Shown here piece by piece: positions 22,640 to 33,481 of a stretch of 64,000 nucleotides of DNA. A model generated the notes under the pieces. The model had not been told where the DNA came from, ran no database searches, and was given only the letters and a program-made list of their open reading frames with translations. The DNA is taken from positions 62,001-126,000 of the forward strand of contig JAJOZX010003206.1 of the NCBI GenBank assembly GCA_023014485.1, given 5' to 3'. Position 1 is the stretch's first letter; every line of letters begins with the position of its first letter. The DNA is from Bathynomus jamesi (lineage: Eukaryota; Arthropoda; Malacostraca; Isopoda; Cirolanidae). The translations under genes were made by a program, and so were the position numbers.

Positions 22640-23392
22640 ATTTATACAAATTCATTGTAAAAATTCACTGTGAAAGGAAGTGTCAAAAAAGAGAAATCCT
22701 ACAGAGTCAATGCTGTTCATGAAGCATTCCTGAGAAGCAAATGAGGACAGCAGCAGCTAAGTTAAAAATTCCATATCCTCTTATGCATTAATCATGCACA
22801 AAATTTTAAAATTCCAGTCATGCAAGATACTGGTTACAACTGTACAAGCAAGATTACACTACAAGATTTAACACCTGTCAAGAATTAATTGAAAGGATTG
22901 AAACTGATGATCACTTTCTTCCAAATCTCAAGGCAACTTCCCATGCCTCTGGTTGATTAAATTGCTGTAAGTGCAGGATCCAGAGGGGGAATAAATCCAC
23001 CCAAAACATACAAAAATGAGAGAGATCACCAAAAAGTGAACATTTGGTGTGTTTTGCCACATGAACATATTTATGGGCCTTTGGTTTTTAAAGACAAAAC
23101 TATTAATGGAAAATCTTGTTTCAAAATGTGAATTCTTTGTTCCTCTTGTACAAATTATAGGTCTACTGCAATATACAGTGTTTCAGCAGGATGGTGCCCT
23201 GCCTCATTTGGCTTGTATTGTGCATATGATTCTAGATGAAACATTTATGTTTAGATTTTCATCTTTGAGGATGTGCGTAAAGATAACTGTATATCACAAC
23301 AAACCAAGCAATATTAATGACCTGAAAATGCACATTACAGATGCAGTAGCAACAGTTCCTGTAACTGTTTTAGACAATGTTTTCACTGAATA
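22640..23392 (+). pseudogene. mariner-like (DD41D-type) transposase relic
   Basis: Decayed plus-strand relic. Around 22640-22850 a frame resembles the N-terminal region of the transposase at 46836-47878. Near 23035-23120 HEHIYGPLVFKDKTINGKS resembles the catalytic core of that family. 23049-23393 contains VFQQDGALPHL (second Asp) and ends with NINDLKMHITDAVATV. The third acidic region is replaced by unrelated residues. No termini were found. Just to its left (about 22450-22500) is a phrase reminiscent of retroelement tails, too short to classify. Confidence 0.65.
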
Positions 23393-23457
23393 ACAGCACA
23401 GATTTTGCTTACTAATTGAAAATGCTGAAGATCAGGAAATTTACACTAAATATCATA

Positions 23458-24420
23458 AGCACACCAGACAAAAAATTAGTCACCCCTCTCAGAATGTACC
23501 TAATAACGTGTGATGGCGCCTCTGGCCTTGATAACCGCACGAATCCGGCGAGGCAGAGACTCTACGAGGTTGTGCATGTACTGAACATCGATTTGCTGCC
23601 ACTCGTTCATCAGCCGGTCCCGAAGTTCCGCCAGAGTCCGTGGGTGTCTATTCCTGCGCTTCACTTTCTGTTTCCAGCCTGAACAACACCTTCGACGCAT
23701 TCAGGATTAAAGGCTTCATTGGACCTGCGATGTACTCGTCGCCTCCCATCATTGGAGAACAAACAAAAACGGGACTCATCGGACCAAATTACACATTTCC
23801 AATCTGCCGCAGTCCAGTTTTTGTGCCTCTGAGCCCATTTATAACGTGCCAATTTGTGACTTGCTGTTAACAGCGGCCTCTTCCGTGGTACCCTGCTCCA
23901 GATGTCCATCGCATGCAGTTCTCGTCGCAATGTCCATTCGGAAATTGGTCGCTGGAGAACCTCATTGGTTTCTTGGAGCAATTGTTCTCTGGTTTGAAAA
24001 CGATTTGCAGTTACTAGACGAGAAACATGGCGGCGGCCCCTATTGTCGAGAATTGTTTTCCGGCCACAGTTACGCCGTCGATTTTCAGTTGATTGCGAAC
24101 TACACCACTCTTTGTAAACTCGCTGGACAGTACGCATTGACACACCAACAAATTGGGCTACTTCATACATTGTGTGTCCGTGGGCTCTGCCAAACACGAT
24201 GGCTCCTTTTTGCCACTGAGTAACGTCTGCCTCACGACCCATTTTGCAGACTATATCCAACACACACTTTGTTCTTCACCACCTCACGAAACAGATCTGA
24301 TCCTGTGTGCTACGTCACCGCTACTTGTCACTTACCAATGCTACATCAGCGCCCTCTGTGTGACCTTGAACTTCCTACTATCTGTGCTATTAGGGGTGAC
24401 TATTTTTTGTCCGGTGTGCT
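23458..24420 (-). mobile_element. Internally deleted Tc1-like element
   Basis: TA duplications at 23456-23457 and 24421-24422 flank inverted repeats of about 32 bases beginning AGCACACCAGACAAAAAAT. The element is 963 bases long, shorter than full Tc1 elements because the middle of the transposase is missing. Confidence 0.92.
23500..24263 (-). pseudogene. Tc1-like transposase with catalytic core deleted
   Basis: The N-terminal part (23661-24263) has the paired-type HTH (EVAQFVGVSMRTVQRVYKEW), the second HTH and the first catalytic Asp (VIWSDESRF), ending at VEGVVQAG. The C-terminal tail resumes at 23500-23700 in another frame (NRHPRTLAELRDRLMNEWQQ, ESLPRRIRAVIKARGAITRY). The roughly 100 residues expected between them, carrying the second Asp and third acidic residue, are absent. 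The ends are preserved, so it could only move with help from another copy. Confidence 0.9.
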
Positions 24421-24520
24421 TATATAAAACTTGAAACATTAATAAATCAAATGCCCTTTAAATTTTCTGAATGTATCAATTCAATAGTCAATTTCTTGCA
24501 TCATTCATTTAAATACACTG

Positions 24521-25276
24521 TGTTCGGTGGGTGCGTGTGGTGTTCGGTGGGTGCGTGTGGTGTTCGGTGGGTGCGTGTGGTGTTCGGTGGGTGTGTGTGT
24601 GTGGTGTGTGTGTGGTGTTCGGTGTGTGTGTGTGTGTGTGTGTGTGTGGTGTTCGGTGTGTGTGTGGTGTGTTCGGTGTGTGTGTGGTGTGTTCGGTGTG
24701 TGTGTGGTGTGTTCGGTGTGTGGTGTGTTCGGTGTGTGTGGTGTGTTCGGTGTGTGTGGTGTGTTCGGTGTGTGTGGTGTGTTCGGTGTGTGTGGTGTGT
24801 TCGGTGTGTGTGGTGTGTTCGGTGTGTGTGGTGTGTGTGTGTGGTGTGTTCGTGTGTGTGTGGTGTGTTCGGTGTGTGTGTGTGGTGTGTTCGGTGTGTG
24901 TGTGTGGTGTGTTCGGTGTGTGTGTGTGTGTGTGTGTGGTGTGTTCGGTGTGTGTGGTGTGTTCGGTGTGTGGTGTGTTCGGTGTGTGTGTGTGGTGTGT
25001 TCGGTGTGTGTGTGGTGTTCGGTGTGTGTGTGTGTTCGGTGTGTGTGTTGTGTGTGTGTGTATGTGCGTGTGGTGTGTTCGCTGTGTGCGTGTGGTGTGT
25101 TCGCTGTGTGCGTGTGGTGTGTTCGCTGTGTGCGTGTGGTGTGTTCGCTGTGTGCGTGTGGTGTGTTCGCTGTGTGCGTGTGGTGTGTTCGCTGTGTGCG
25201 TGTGGTGTGTTCGCTGTGTGCGTGTGGTGTGTTCGCTGTGTGTGTGTGGTGTGTTCGCTGTGTGTGTTTGGTTGTT
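24521..25276. repeat. GT-rich minisatellite 1
   Basis: Tandem GTGTGGTGTTCGGTG-type units of varying length. Units in 24521-25070 carry TTCGGTG, and those in 25076-25260 carry TTCGCTGTGTGC in a regular 22-base register. A TTG trinucleotide run (about 25268-25291) closes the array. The Cys/Val ORFs over it are not genes. Confidence 0.95.
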
Positions 25277-25428
25277 GTTGTTGTTGTTGTTTAGCCGATC
25301 AGCCCACCCTGATCGAGCAAGCCGGCGGCACGCAGGTAACCGATCGCCTACTCCGGAGTGGACCAGAGGTTCAGCGCACTAGTGTTGTGTTGTGTTGATT
25401 TAATTCCATTTCTAACGGTGATTGATTA
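25277..25428. other. GC-rich spacer next to the hAT insertion
   Basis: A segment richer in CG dinucleotides than its surroundings (25294-25385), followed by TTGTG repeats. It could be the 5' end of the TTF-finger hAT that resumes after 28100, but no terminal motif confirms this. Confidence 0.3.
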
Positions 25429-25436
25429 GTAACAAT

Positions 25437-28092
25437 CAGGGATGGGGAGTCGGAGCTTTTTTGAAGAGTCGGGAGTCGGAGTCGGGAGTCGATAAAAACG
25501 ACCGACTCCCGACTCTGATTCAATTTCTATATGCCAACAATTTACCAGAATACTACTCTGCCCTAAATAAATATCTTCCTGAACTAATTCTAGATTCACA
25601 TTTCCACATTTGATTTATTGTTCTGGTAAATCTTAGCAAATGAATTTCATATTTCTATTTTCTATTTCAGGATACTAGGTACCATATAAAAATTAGCAAT
25701 ATATTAATTATTAATTTAATTAGCCCCTATTAGTAATGAGTCGTGGGCCTAGTAGAAAATCAGCAGTCTTTCAATATTTTAAGCTAAATGAGGATGAAAG
25801 TATTTTTATTTGTCAAGTAGAAAAGGATGGTAAAGAGTGTAATGCAAAAATTAGTGCTTACACTGGGAAACATGCTAATGCTCCAACTCGAGCCTCAAAC
25901 TTGAAACGCCATCTACGAAACAAACATCCCAATATTTATAAGGTTGTAGATCAGCATAAGGAAATCCAGAAACCTACTTCTAGTCAGGCCAGTACCTCTA
26001 TTTCAAAAAGCAAACAAGTCTCTGTTACAAAATTTTTCCACAGCGAAAGAATTACAATATCAATGACAAAGAAAAATTTTTAAAAATACCTTATAGATTT
26101 AGTTGTAAAGAATGGGGTTGCACTTACATTATTTTCCTCCCCAGCTTTCCGTGGATTAAATGGAGAAATGGCGGCAAAACTAGGAGTGTCATTAGAGAGA
26201 CATGATATTCGAAACATGATTTTAAAGGAAGCAGAAAGCCAGAAAACTTTATTGAAAACAATGCTGCAAGGAAAATTCTTCTTTCTTAAGATGGATGCCT
26301 GCACGAGACAAAGAATTAATTATATGGCAATAAATGTTCAGTTCATTGATGATGAAGGAAAACTAGTTATACGTACTCTGGCAGTGAAGGACACTGAAAC
26401 TCAACATTCAAGCGAATACCTGACCAAGCTAATTGAAACCATCTTGACAGAATATGAAATCACTAAAGAGCAAATATTATCAATCGTTACTGATAATGCT
26501 TCAAATATGACAAGTACAGTACAGAAACTTAATGATGGTGAAGTAAAAGGAGATCTTTTTGAAGACAGTAGTGAAGAAGATACGGATGAAACTGCTGACA
26601 AACTTGACAGTGTTGACACTGTAGACAATGATTTTGCTGGATTCTCAAATATCCCCCATATGCGATGTGCAGTCCACACATTGCAACTGGCAATTCGTGA
26701 TGGGTTAAAAGAAAGGAATGCTGCTAATGTAGTAGGTAGGTTACGCAACATAGTAGTGGCTGCAAGAACGCCTAAACTTGATGCAATATTAAAACGTCGA
26801 TCCGGAAAAGGTGCAGTTATAGATCAAGCTACATGTTGGGGGAGTACCTATGAAATGATTAAGCGCCTTTTTGAATTGAAGCCATACCTTATCGATATGG
26901 CAAACCCAGATGTAACAATGACTGATATCCAGTGGCAGCAGGCAAGTCAACTTGAGGCATTACTTAAGTACCCATATGTGGTTACAAAGAAGTTTCAAGC
27001 AGCTGAATTGACACCTGGCACATTTTACAAGGAATGGGAAAATATTAATTATAAACTATCTCAAATTGGCGGCATTGTTGCAGATGGTATAAGAATGTCT
27101 ATGCAGTGTAGAGAAGAAAATTTACTGAATAATGACGTACTATTGGCTGCAGTTTATGTAGATCCTATGCACAGGGTACTTTTAACTGAAGAACAGATTG
27201 CTAGAGGAAAGTCAGCTCTGTGTGATGTAGCTGTGCGAATGAAAATGTTAAATGAAACAGATGCCGCAAGTAATTCAGAATTTGAAAGCTGCTCTAGTCC
27301 TGCCATTATGCAAAGCTCCTGCTCAAACTCTGAAAAAGAAATGGATTTTGAAAAATATCTCGATAATGAAGAAAAATCAAAAAAAGTTAAGCGATGCCAT
27401 TTGAGTCAAGATGATAAACCTATAAAAATAACCCCATTGACCAAATTCAGAGAAGACTTTAATGCAGCTTTAATAAAAATAGAGAAATTTGATCGTTCAT
27501 TAAAACTTGATGTGATGAATGCCATACCAAAGTATCCTGAATTAGTGCAAGATGTAGCCAGAACTGTTACTGCATTGCCACCAACACAAGTCAGCGTTGA
27601 AAGATTATTTTCAGCTCTTCGGTTAATTAAATCCACCTACGGGCTAAGTTGAAGGAAGACATAATTGATGCTATACTTTTCTTAAGAACAAATTCTCCTT
27701 AGAGAGTTAAATTATTAAGTATGTTTTTTTAGCCTTTTTTTAATATTTAGCTTCAATATTAGCATATCATAATATATAATGGAAACAAAATATTCTTTAC
27801 CAAATTTTTTTTATTTAGCTACGGTACCGTATGCAACATTAAAATTTTAAAATTGTTAACCAAATGAGGTTATAAATATTTTATACGAGATCAATTTCTT
27901 TTTCTGTTAATTTTTATTTTTGTGTAATACATTAAAATTGTATTAAATTACTAAACTGTATTATTATCGTACCTACTTTATTACATTTATTTATACTTAT
28001 ATATTTGAAAGAGTCGGGAGTCGGAGTCGGTTTTTAAAAATACCGACTCAGGAGTCGGGAGTCGGTTGTTTTTGGCCGACTCCCCATCCCTG
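25437..28092 (+). mobile_element. Nearly intact hAT transposon
   Basis: GTAACAAT is duplicated exactly at 25429-25436 and 28093-28100. Ends are CAGGGATGGGGAGTCGG inverted at both sides. Subterminal GGGAGTCGGAGTCG units repeat just inside each end. The 2656-base element carries one transposase reading frame with only two visible lesions. It is the best-preserved coding hAT in the window. Confidence 0.96.
25736..27702 (+). pseudogene. hAT transposase, BED finger, one stop and one frameshift
   Basis: Cut-and-paste transposase acting in the nucleus. Residues about 20-65 form a BED zinc finger (C26, C35, H59, H64). 25736-26083 and 26168-27652 are the same frame, separated by a single TAA at 26081-26083. 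The catalytic core has a first Asp in FFLKMDACT, a second in SIVTDNASNMT and the CxxH-type RCAVHTLQL block. The C-terminal dimerisation segment (VSVERLFSALRLIKS) loses frame near 27636 by an apparent one-base loss, after which LRAKLKEDIIDAILFLRTN is readable to a stop at about 27702. Probably inactivated recently. Confidence 0.92.
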
Positions 28093-28222
28093 GTAACAAT
28101 AGTAATATTTAACATTTTATTTGATAGATTTTTATTGGCTTAGTGATTTAATTATGTATTTGGTGATTATTTCTTGATTTTTTTCCATAATTTCCGTTTC
28201 TTTTTTAAAATTTGATTCAGCC

Positions 28223-30451
28223 ATGGCTGCCATGCCTATAGAAGTGAGTCAAGTGAGTGTGACTAAAATACAACTTAATTTTTCACAATTCTCTCCAAGA
28301 AAAAACTGGTATTAAAAGAGGTCGTCCTACGCCGGAAATTCAAATATCTCAGCCAGGAATAAGTAGTAATAAAAAATATATTCGTAGTTTTAACCCAGAA
28401 TGGTACCAAAAGAAAAGTTGGCTTTGTGGTTGTGAAGTAAAAAATGCATTATTTTGTTTCCCATGTTTATTACTGGGAGGTGATTTAACGTGGACAAAAA
28501 AAAATGGCTTTACAAATATAGGTAAACAAAATCGAAGAAAAAACTGAAAAACATGAGTGTTCAAAGAAACATATTGATAATGTGATTTCGTTATCACTTT
28601 TAGGAACTGTTAATAATAAAGAAAAACTTAGTGAGGCTTATAGACTCTTCATTATCGACCATAATAAAAAGGTTACAAAGAACCGTGAAATTGTTGAAAA
28701 TAATAATAGACCATTAAATTTTGTGGAAATTTCGAAATTTCTTTACGTGGACATGATGAGAAAGAGGATTCAGAAAACCCACGCGTATTCAGGGGATTAA
28801 TAAATTTTGCTGCAAAATTAGATCTCGATTTAAAGAAACATTTAGAAAGCAACACAGACTTCAAAGGTGTTTCAAAAACTATTCAAAGTGATATTCTCAA
28901 CTGTTTGCTGCAAATATGCCACGATCAAATAAAAAAAAAGAGATTAAAGAAGCTTCATTCGTAGCCATCATGGCTGATGACACTACTGACATTTCAGAAT
29001 ACACACAAATGGTTATTGTTCTGAGATATGAGCTAAATGGAGAAATTTTTGAGTGCTTTTGGGGGTTCTTCACTCCGGAAAATCAAACAGCAGATGGAAT
29101 ATCTAAGTGTATTCTAGTTCAACTGAACATACTCCTCAAAGAAGATACGCGCTAATGTCATGAAAGGCAAAAAAGGTGGAGTTCAAGTAAAAATAAAAGA
29201 AATTTACAATAATGCGCATTTCATTCATTGTTATGCTCACCAACTGAACCTGATAATGAAAAGTGCAGCAAGCACTACCCAAAATTCAAGAATATTCTTT
29301 TCAAACCTTTTGGCCATACCTACCGTACATTTTTTTCTAGGTCACCACAGCGTTTCTCAGTTTTAAACAAGCATATGAACAACCGAATACCTCATCCATC
29401 CTCTACTAGGTGGAACTTTAATATACGCACTGTAAACTGTATTTATAAAAATTTTGAATCCTTAAAGAAATGCATTGAGGAGATACAGTCTACATCCAAC
29501 GCAGACCAAACTATTTCAGAAGCAACAGGAATTTTGCAAATTTTGTGTTTTGGTTGAAACTTTTTCATCAGATAATGCCTCATGTAGAAGTTATTTATAA
29601 TCAAATGCAATCCCGACAAATTGATGCATTTAAAATACAGGAATATATTGTAACCTTTAAAACTGCCATTTTGAAAATTAGAAATTCAAAGTATTGTGAA
29701 AATCCTTCAAAAACACTTATGATTGAAGCAAAAGTGTGTGACTGTGTATGTGTTGACATAAAGGAGAGATATTCCTTCACAAATCAATTAGCTGCAAAAT
29801 TGTTCAACAAAGAAAACTTTGCTAGTTTTAATAAGAAAATGCCCCTGGAAGAAGTGACAGTGACTATTGAGGCATATCCCATGAGTGAAAAAGAAAAGCT
29901 TCTTATGGAATTACAGGTTTTCTACAGTAGACTTGATATGCACAATTATGGCAATTTAATTAATTTATTAAAATTCATCACAGAAAATAATCTAGCAGAT
30001 GTGCTTTGCGAACTTACAAAACTCAAAAATCCTTTTGACAATTCCTATGACTACATCAGAGACAGAATGCTGCCACTCAACATTGAAAAGAATAAAAACG
30101 CTTCAAAGGAGCACTATGAATCAAGAACAACTAAATGCTCTAGCAATGATTTCAATGAAGAAAAGCATCATTAATAGTACTCCAAATTTCAATGAGAAAG
30201 TTATCGACCTTTTTGCTCAGAATAAAAATAGAAGAATGAACTTCATTTTTAAATAACTTTGTAATTGAACCTGAAGTACCTGGTAAGTGCACAATTACTT
30301 ATTTCATTAGTACCATAATTACTTATTTCATAACTACCTTATAAATACCTATATATAATAGCATAATCAATGATACAAAAAATGTTCAAAGCAGCTCATT
30401 CCCATTCTCAGAGACAGCACCCCTAGAATTTTTAGTCACAAGCCACCACTG
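28223..30451 (+). pseudogene. TTF-finger hAT transposase (ZMYM-like), decayed
   Basis: Plus strand, several frames. The start ATG is at 28223, directly after a CAG acceptor-like site. The TTF-type finger (WLCGCEVKNALFCFPC) is near 28420-28460. AIMADDTTDISEYTQMV at 28916-29155 holds the first catalytic Asp. HFIHCYAHQLNLIM (29160-29366) is the CxxH block. Long helical insert sequence lies in 29228-30174, and the dimerisation tail (STLKRIKT, LNALAMISM) in 29999-30256. At least six frame breaks. The right terminus is probably 30451 (GTCACAAGCCACCACTG, the inverse of a hAT-like CAGTGGTGGC end). The left terminus was not found. Confidence 0.8.
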
Positions 30452-30851
30452 TATAATGTCTGTAAGTTGGGGTGATGTCCACATTGGAATTGTGCTAAGT
30501 TAACTCGATCCGATCTGCTCAGGCTGGTCTCTGACCTGTTAATGGGTGGTGGCTTCGCACCTAGGACCGCATTCGGACCGAGTCGTGTCAGCGCTTTGTG
30601 GGTTAGGTGTGTGTGTGTGTGTGTTTTCTGTACTGTGTGATGTCTGTGAGGTGTGGTATGGTATGGAGTATTTATTATAATGTCTCTCTGGTGTTATCTT
30701 AATGGTGAGAGGTGTTGGTGCATGATTGTACAATTGTACATGTAGTAACAAGGGTGTTGTGGGTTAGTTGTCACTGTTAACATGAATTGTGCTCCCCTCA
30801 TGTTTAAATGTTCCCTAACTTTCAGTATTTTTGTTTCTGTGTGCAGGTGTT

Positions 30852-30912
30852 CTATTGGTGGTTTGAGTGCATCCTGTAATGATACGAAGTGCATTGTTTT
30901 GTATTGTCTCTA

Positions 30913-30967
<55 letters not shown>

Positions 30968-32071
30968 ATAATGGGTGCCCAGCATGGGCTAGCATAGTCC
31001 ATAACTGAGTGAATATATTGTTTGTATATGAGTGATGTTTCCTGCTGGTGTCCAAGTTTGTGCCTGTTAGTATCCTAAGCATGTTAAGTCTTGACGTACA
31101 TTTGTTTTTAATGTCCTGAATGTGGTTTGCAAAAGATAATGATGTGTTGTATGTGACCCCAAGTATTTTGGCCCTGTGAGTGTGTGGAATGTTGTTGGTG
31201 TTTAGGGTAAGCTGTGGAGTTATCTGGTGTTCTTTTGTGTTGCTTGTAAGCAAGGTGATAGTTGATTTTGTGGGTGGTACTTTGAGTCTATTGTGTGTGA
31301 GCCAGTCTTGTATACTGTTTATGTATGTTTGTAGGTTATTTGTAGCGGTGTCAATGTTGTTGTGGGTGGATGTTAGAGTGATGTCATCTGCATATGATGA
31401 TAAGGTAAGCTTGTTATCTATGGGTATTGGAATGTCATGCATGTATAAGTTAAACAGTGTTGGTGAGAAAACAGAGCCTCGAGGGACCCAGTTTGGAAAA
31501 AGCTTGTTTTTGGATGACTTGCCATTAAATGTGACAAGAGAGTATCTTCCTGAAAGATAGTTGCTCAGCCACCTTTTGGTGTTATTGTGCATGTTTGTGT
31601 TGAGTATTTTGTTTATGAGAGGGAAATGTGGGATAGCATCAAATGCTTTACTAATGTCTAGTGTTGCTAATAGTGTGCATTGAGCTGGTTGTCTGGAGTT
31701 AATGCCATCCATGATGTGCTGCATAAGGTCATGGTTGAGTGGTGAGGTCTGAATCCATGTTGAGTAGGCGATAGTGGTATGTGTGGGTTAGTGATTTGTA
31801 AGATTAGTCTTTCTGTTACTTTGGAAGGTGTGCATAGTAAAGTAATGGGTCTATAGGAAGCTGGTTCTGTTGGATTTTTGTTTGGTTTGAGTAGTGTAAT
31901 AATTTTACCTTGTTTCCATATATCAGGAATAATACAGTGTTGGTATGAATATGTGCTGATATTTGAGAGAGATAGTATTCCCTGTGGGCCCAAGTGTTTA
32001 AGGTGTATGTTAGATATGTTGTCTGGTCCAGTAGTCTTCGAATTCTTAATGTTTTTGATCATCTTGGTCAT
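30852..32071 (-). pseudogene. LINE reverse transcriptase domain (third family)
   Basis: Fingers and palm of a Jockey-type reverse transcriptase in two overlapping frames (31667-32071 and 30852-31724). SYADD is intact. The usual PQGSVLSP motif reads PRGSVFSP. A GT dinucleotide run at 30915-30964 inserts about ten His-Thr repeats in frame near the end of the domain, between AHAGHPLS and LRDNTKQ. It is a broken copy without a joined endonuclease. Confidence 0.86.
30915..30964. repeat. (GT)n microsatellite inside LINE ORF
   Basis: GT dinucleotide run of about 50 bases within the LINE coding strand (CA on the minus strand, His-Thr codons). Its presence inside a protein block suggests expansion after insertion. 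Confidence 0.9.
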
Positions 32072-33180
32072 CTGGTCTGTATTGAAGGGTGTAATGGTCG
32101 TGTCAAGTCTGTAGGTTTTCTTGTGTCTGGCTGTTTGTCTCTGTTTAAGTGACTTATCTTTGCGTAGTGATTAACTAGAATGTTAGCTTGTTGTTTATAT
32201 GTTGGGATATTATTTTGGCTGTGACAGATAGCTGCATGTGAGGTGTGAATGCCGCTGTTAAGAGTGGGTAATTAATCCTGTTTATAGTCTTGTATAGCCT
32301 GGATGTATCTGTGGAGTGGTTTAGTGTTGTTATGAATTCCCTAAATGTTTTTGTTTTTCTTTGAGTTTGTTGTTTATTTCTGTGTTGAGCTGCTGTAGCT
32401 GCTGTTTTATGGCTTGTGTGTGTGGTGTTTGTGTGTTATGTTTGAGGTTGCTACATTGCCTTATGGGGTGGGCTATTTCTCTTGTGTAATTTGGGTTGTA
32501 TTTCCTAATGTTGCCCTTGGGTATGTATTCGTTTGCATTATTGATGATCTGATTAAATGTCTTGAGTGTTGTATTGATGTTTATGATGGGTGTGCTGTTT
32601 AATGTGGTGAATTGTTGCTCAGTCTGTATTTTGAACTGTTTCCAATCAGCTTTCTTGTAATTTTTGTAAGTGTGCCTAAGGCTGTTGGGGCAGTGTGTAG
32701 AATGTTTTGTAATGATGATGGGCAGGTGGTCTGATGACAGTTGTTTTTCTGTTCTCCATTGTGTATGTGTTGCTAGTGAGGGGGAACAGAACGTTATGTT
32801 TGGGGAGAAGTTTGAGTATCCTGCTTGATGTGGTGTATGTGTTTGTTCTTCTGTATTGTTAAGAATGAAGAGGCTGTTTAGTTGTGTGGCTATGTTGACA
32901 CCACTGGTGTTGCTTTGGTTGTACAGGTAGCAACTAGTGGATTTAGCTACAGTCTCTTCCTAAGATGACATTAGTGAGAGAGGCCAGATTGTGTAGCTGT
33001 GGATTGTAATTGGCTGGCACCTGAGGTGAACTATCTGGTGGGATGTAAATGTTGATTAGTGTGTTGTTTTTTGCGCGCGTTTTAATGTTAACTGCCTATA
33101 TTTCTATCATGCTATCTGCTTGGATTGTGTTTGTAATGTTTTGGGGGGCATCAGTGTAGTGAATGCTTTTACATATCTAA

Positions 33181-33309
33181 GTGTTGAGAGTTTATTTGGT
33201 GTGTGTGTGTGTGTGTTGAGAGTTTATTTGGTGTGTGTGTGTGTTGAGAGTTTATTTGGTGTGTGTGTGTATGTGTGTGTGTGTGTGTGTGTGTGTTGAG
33301 AGTTTATTT

Positions 33310-33345
<36 letters not shown>

Positions 33346-33357
33346 GAGAGTTTATTT

Positions 33358-33389
<32 letters not shown>

Positions 33390-33439
33390 GAGAGTTTATT
33401 TGGTGTGTGTGTGTGTGTGTGTGTGTTGAGAGTTTATTT

Positions 33440-33481
<42 letters not shown>

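Larger units (their letters stand above)
30452..33170 (-). mobile_element. Jockey-type LINE (third LINE family), truncated
   Basis: Minus-strand non-LTR retrotransposon read right to left. The end of the endonuclease with SSDHLPIIITK is near 32740. A linker follows, then 31667-32071 with reverse transcriptase motifs (KTTGPDNI, SYRPITLL, QHGFRPHHST). 30852-31724 carries TLDISKAFDAI and SYADDITLTS, the catalytic palm. The C-terminal tail continues to 30452 with SLSRSDRVNLAQF and CGHHPNLQT. One frame change separates the two reverse transcriptase blocks near 31700, and others lie in the linker. The 3' end is abutted by the hAT at 30451. Confidence 0.86.

Noticed and set aside
24451..25398. Cys/Val-rich ORFs in the GT minisatellites here and at 33235-36309
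   Set aside because: Low-complexity translation of GT repeats in all three frames; not Cys-rich secreted proteins.
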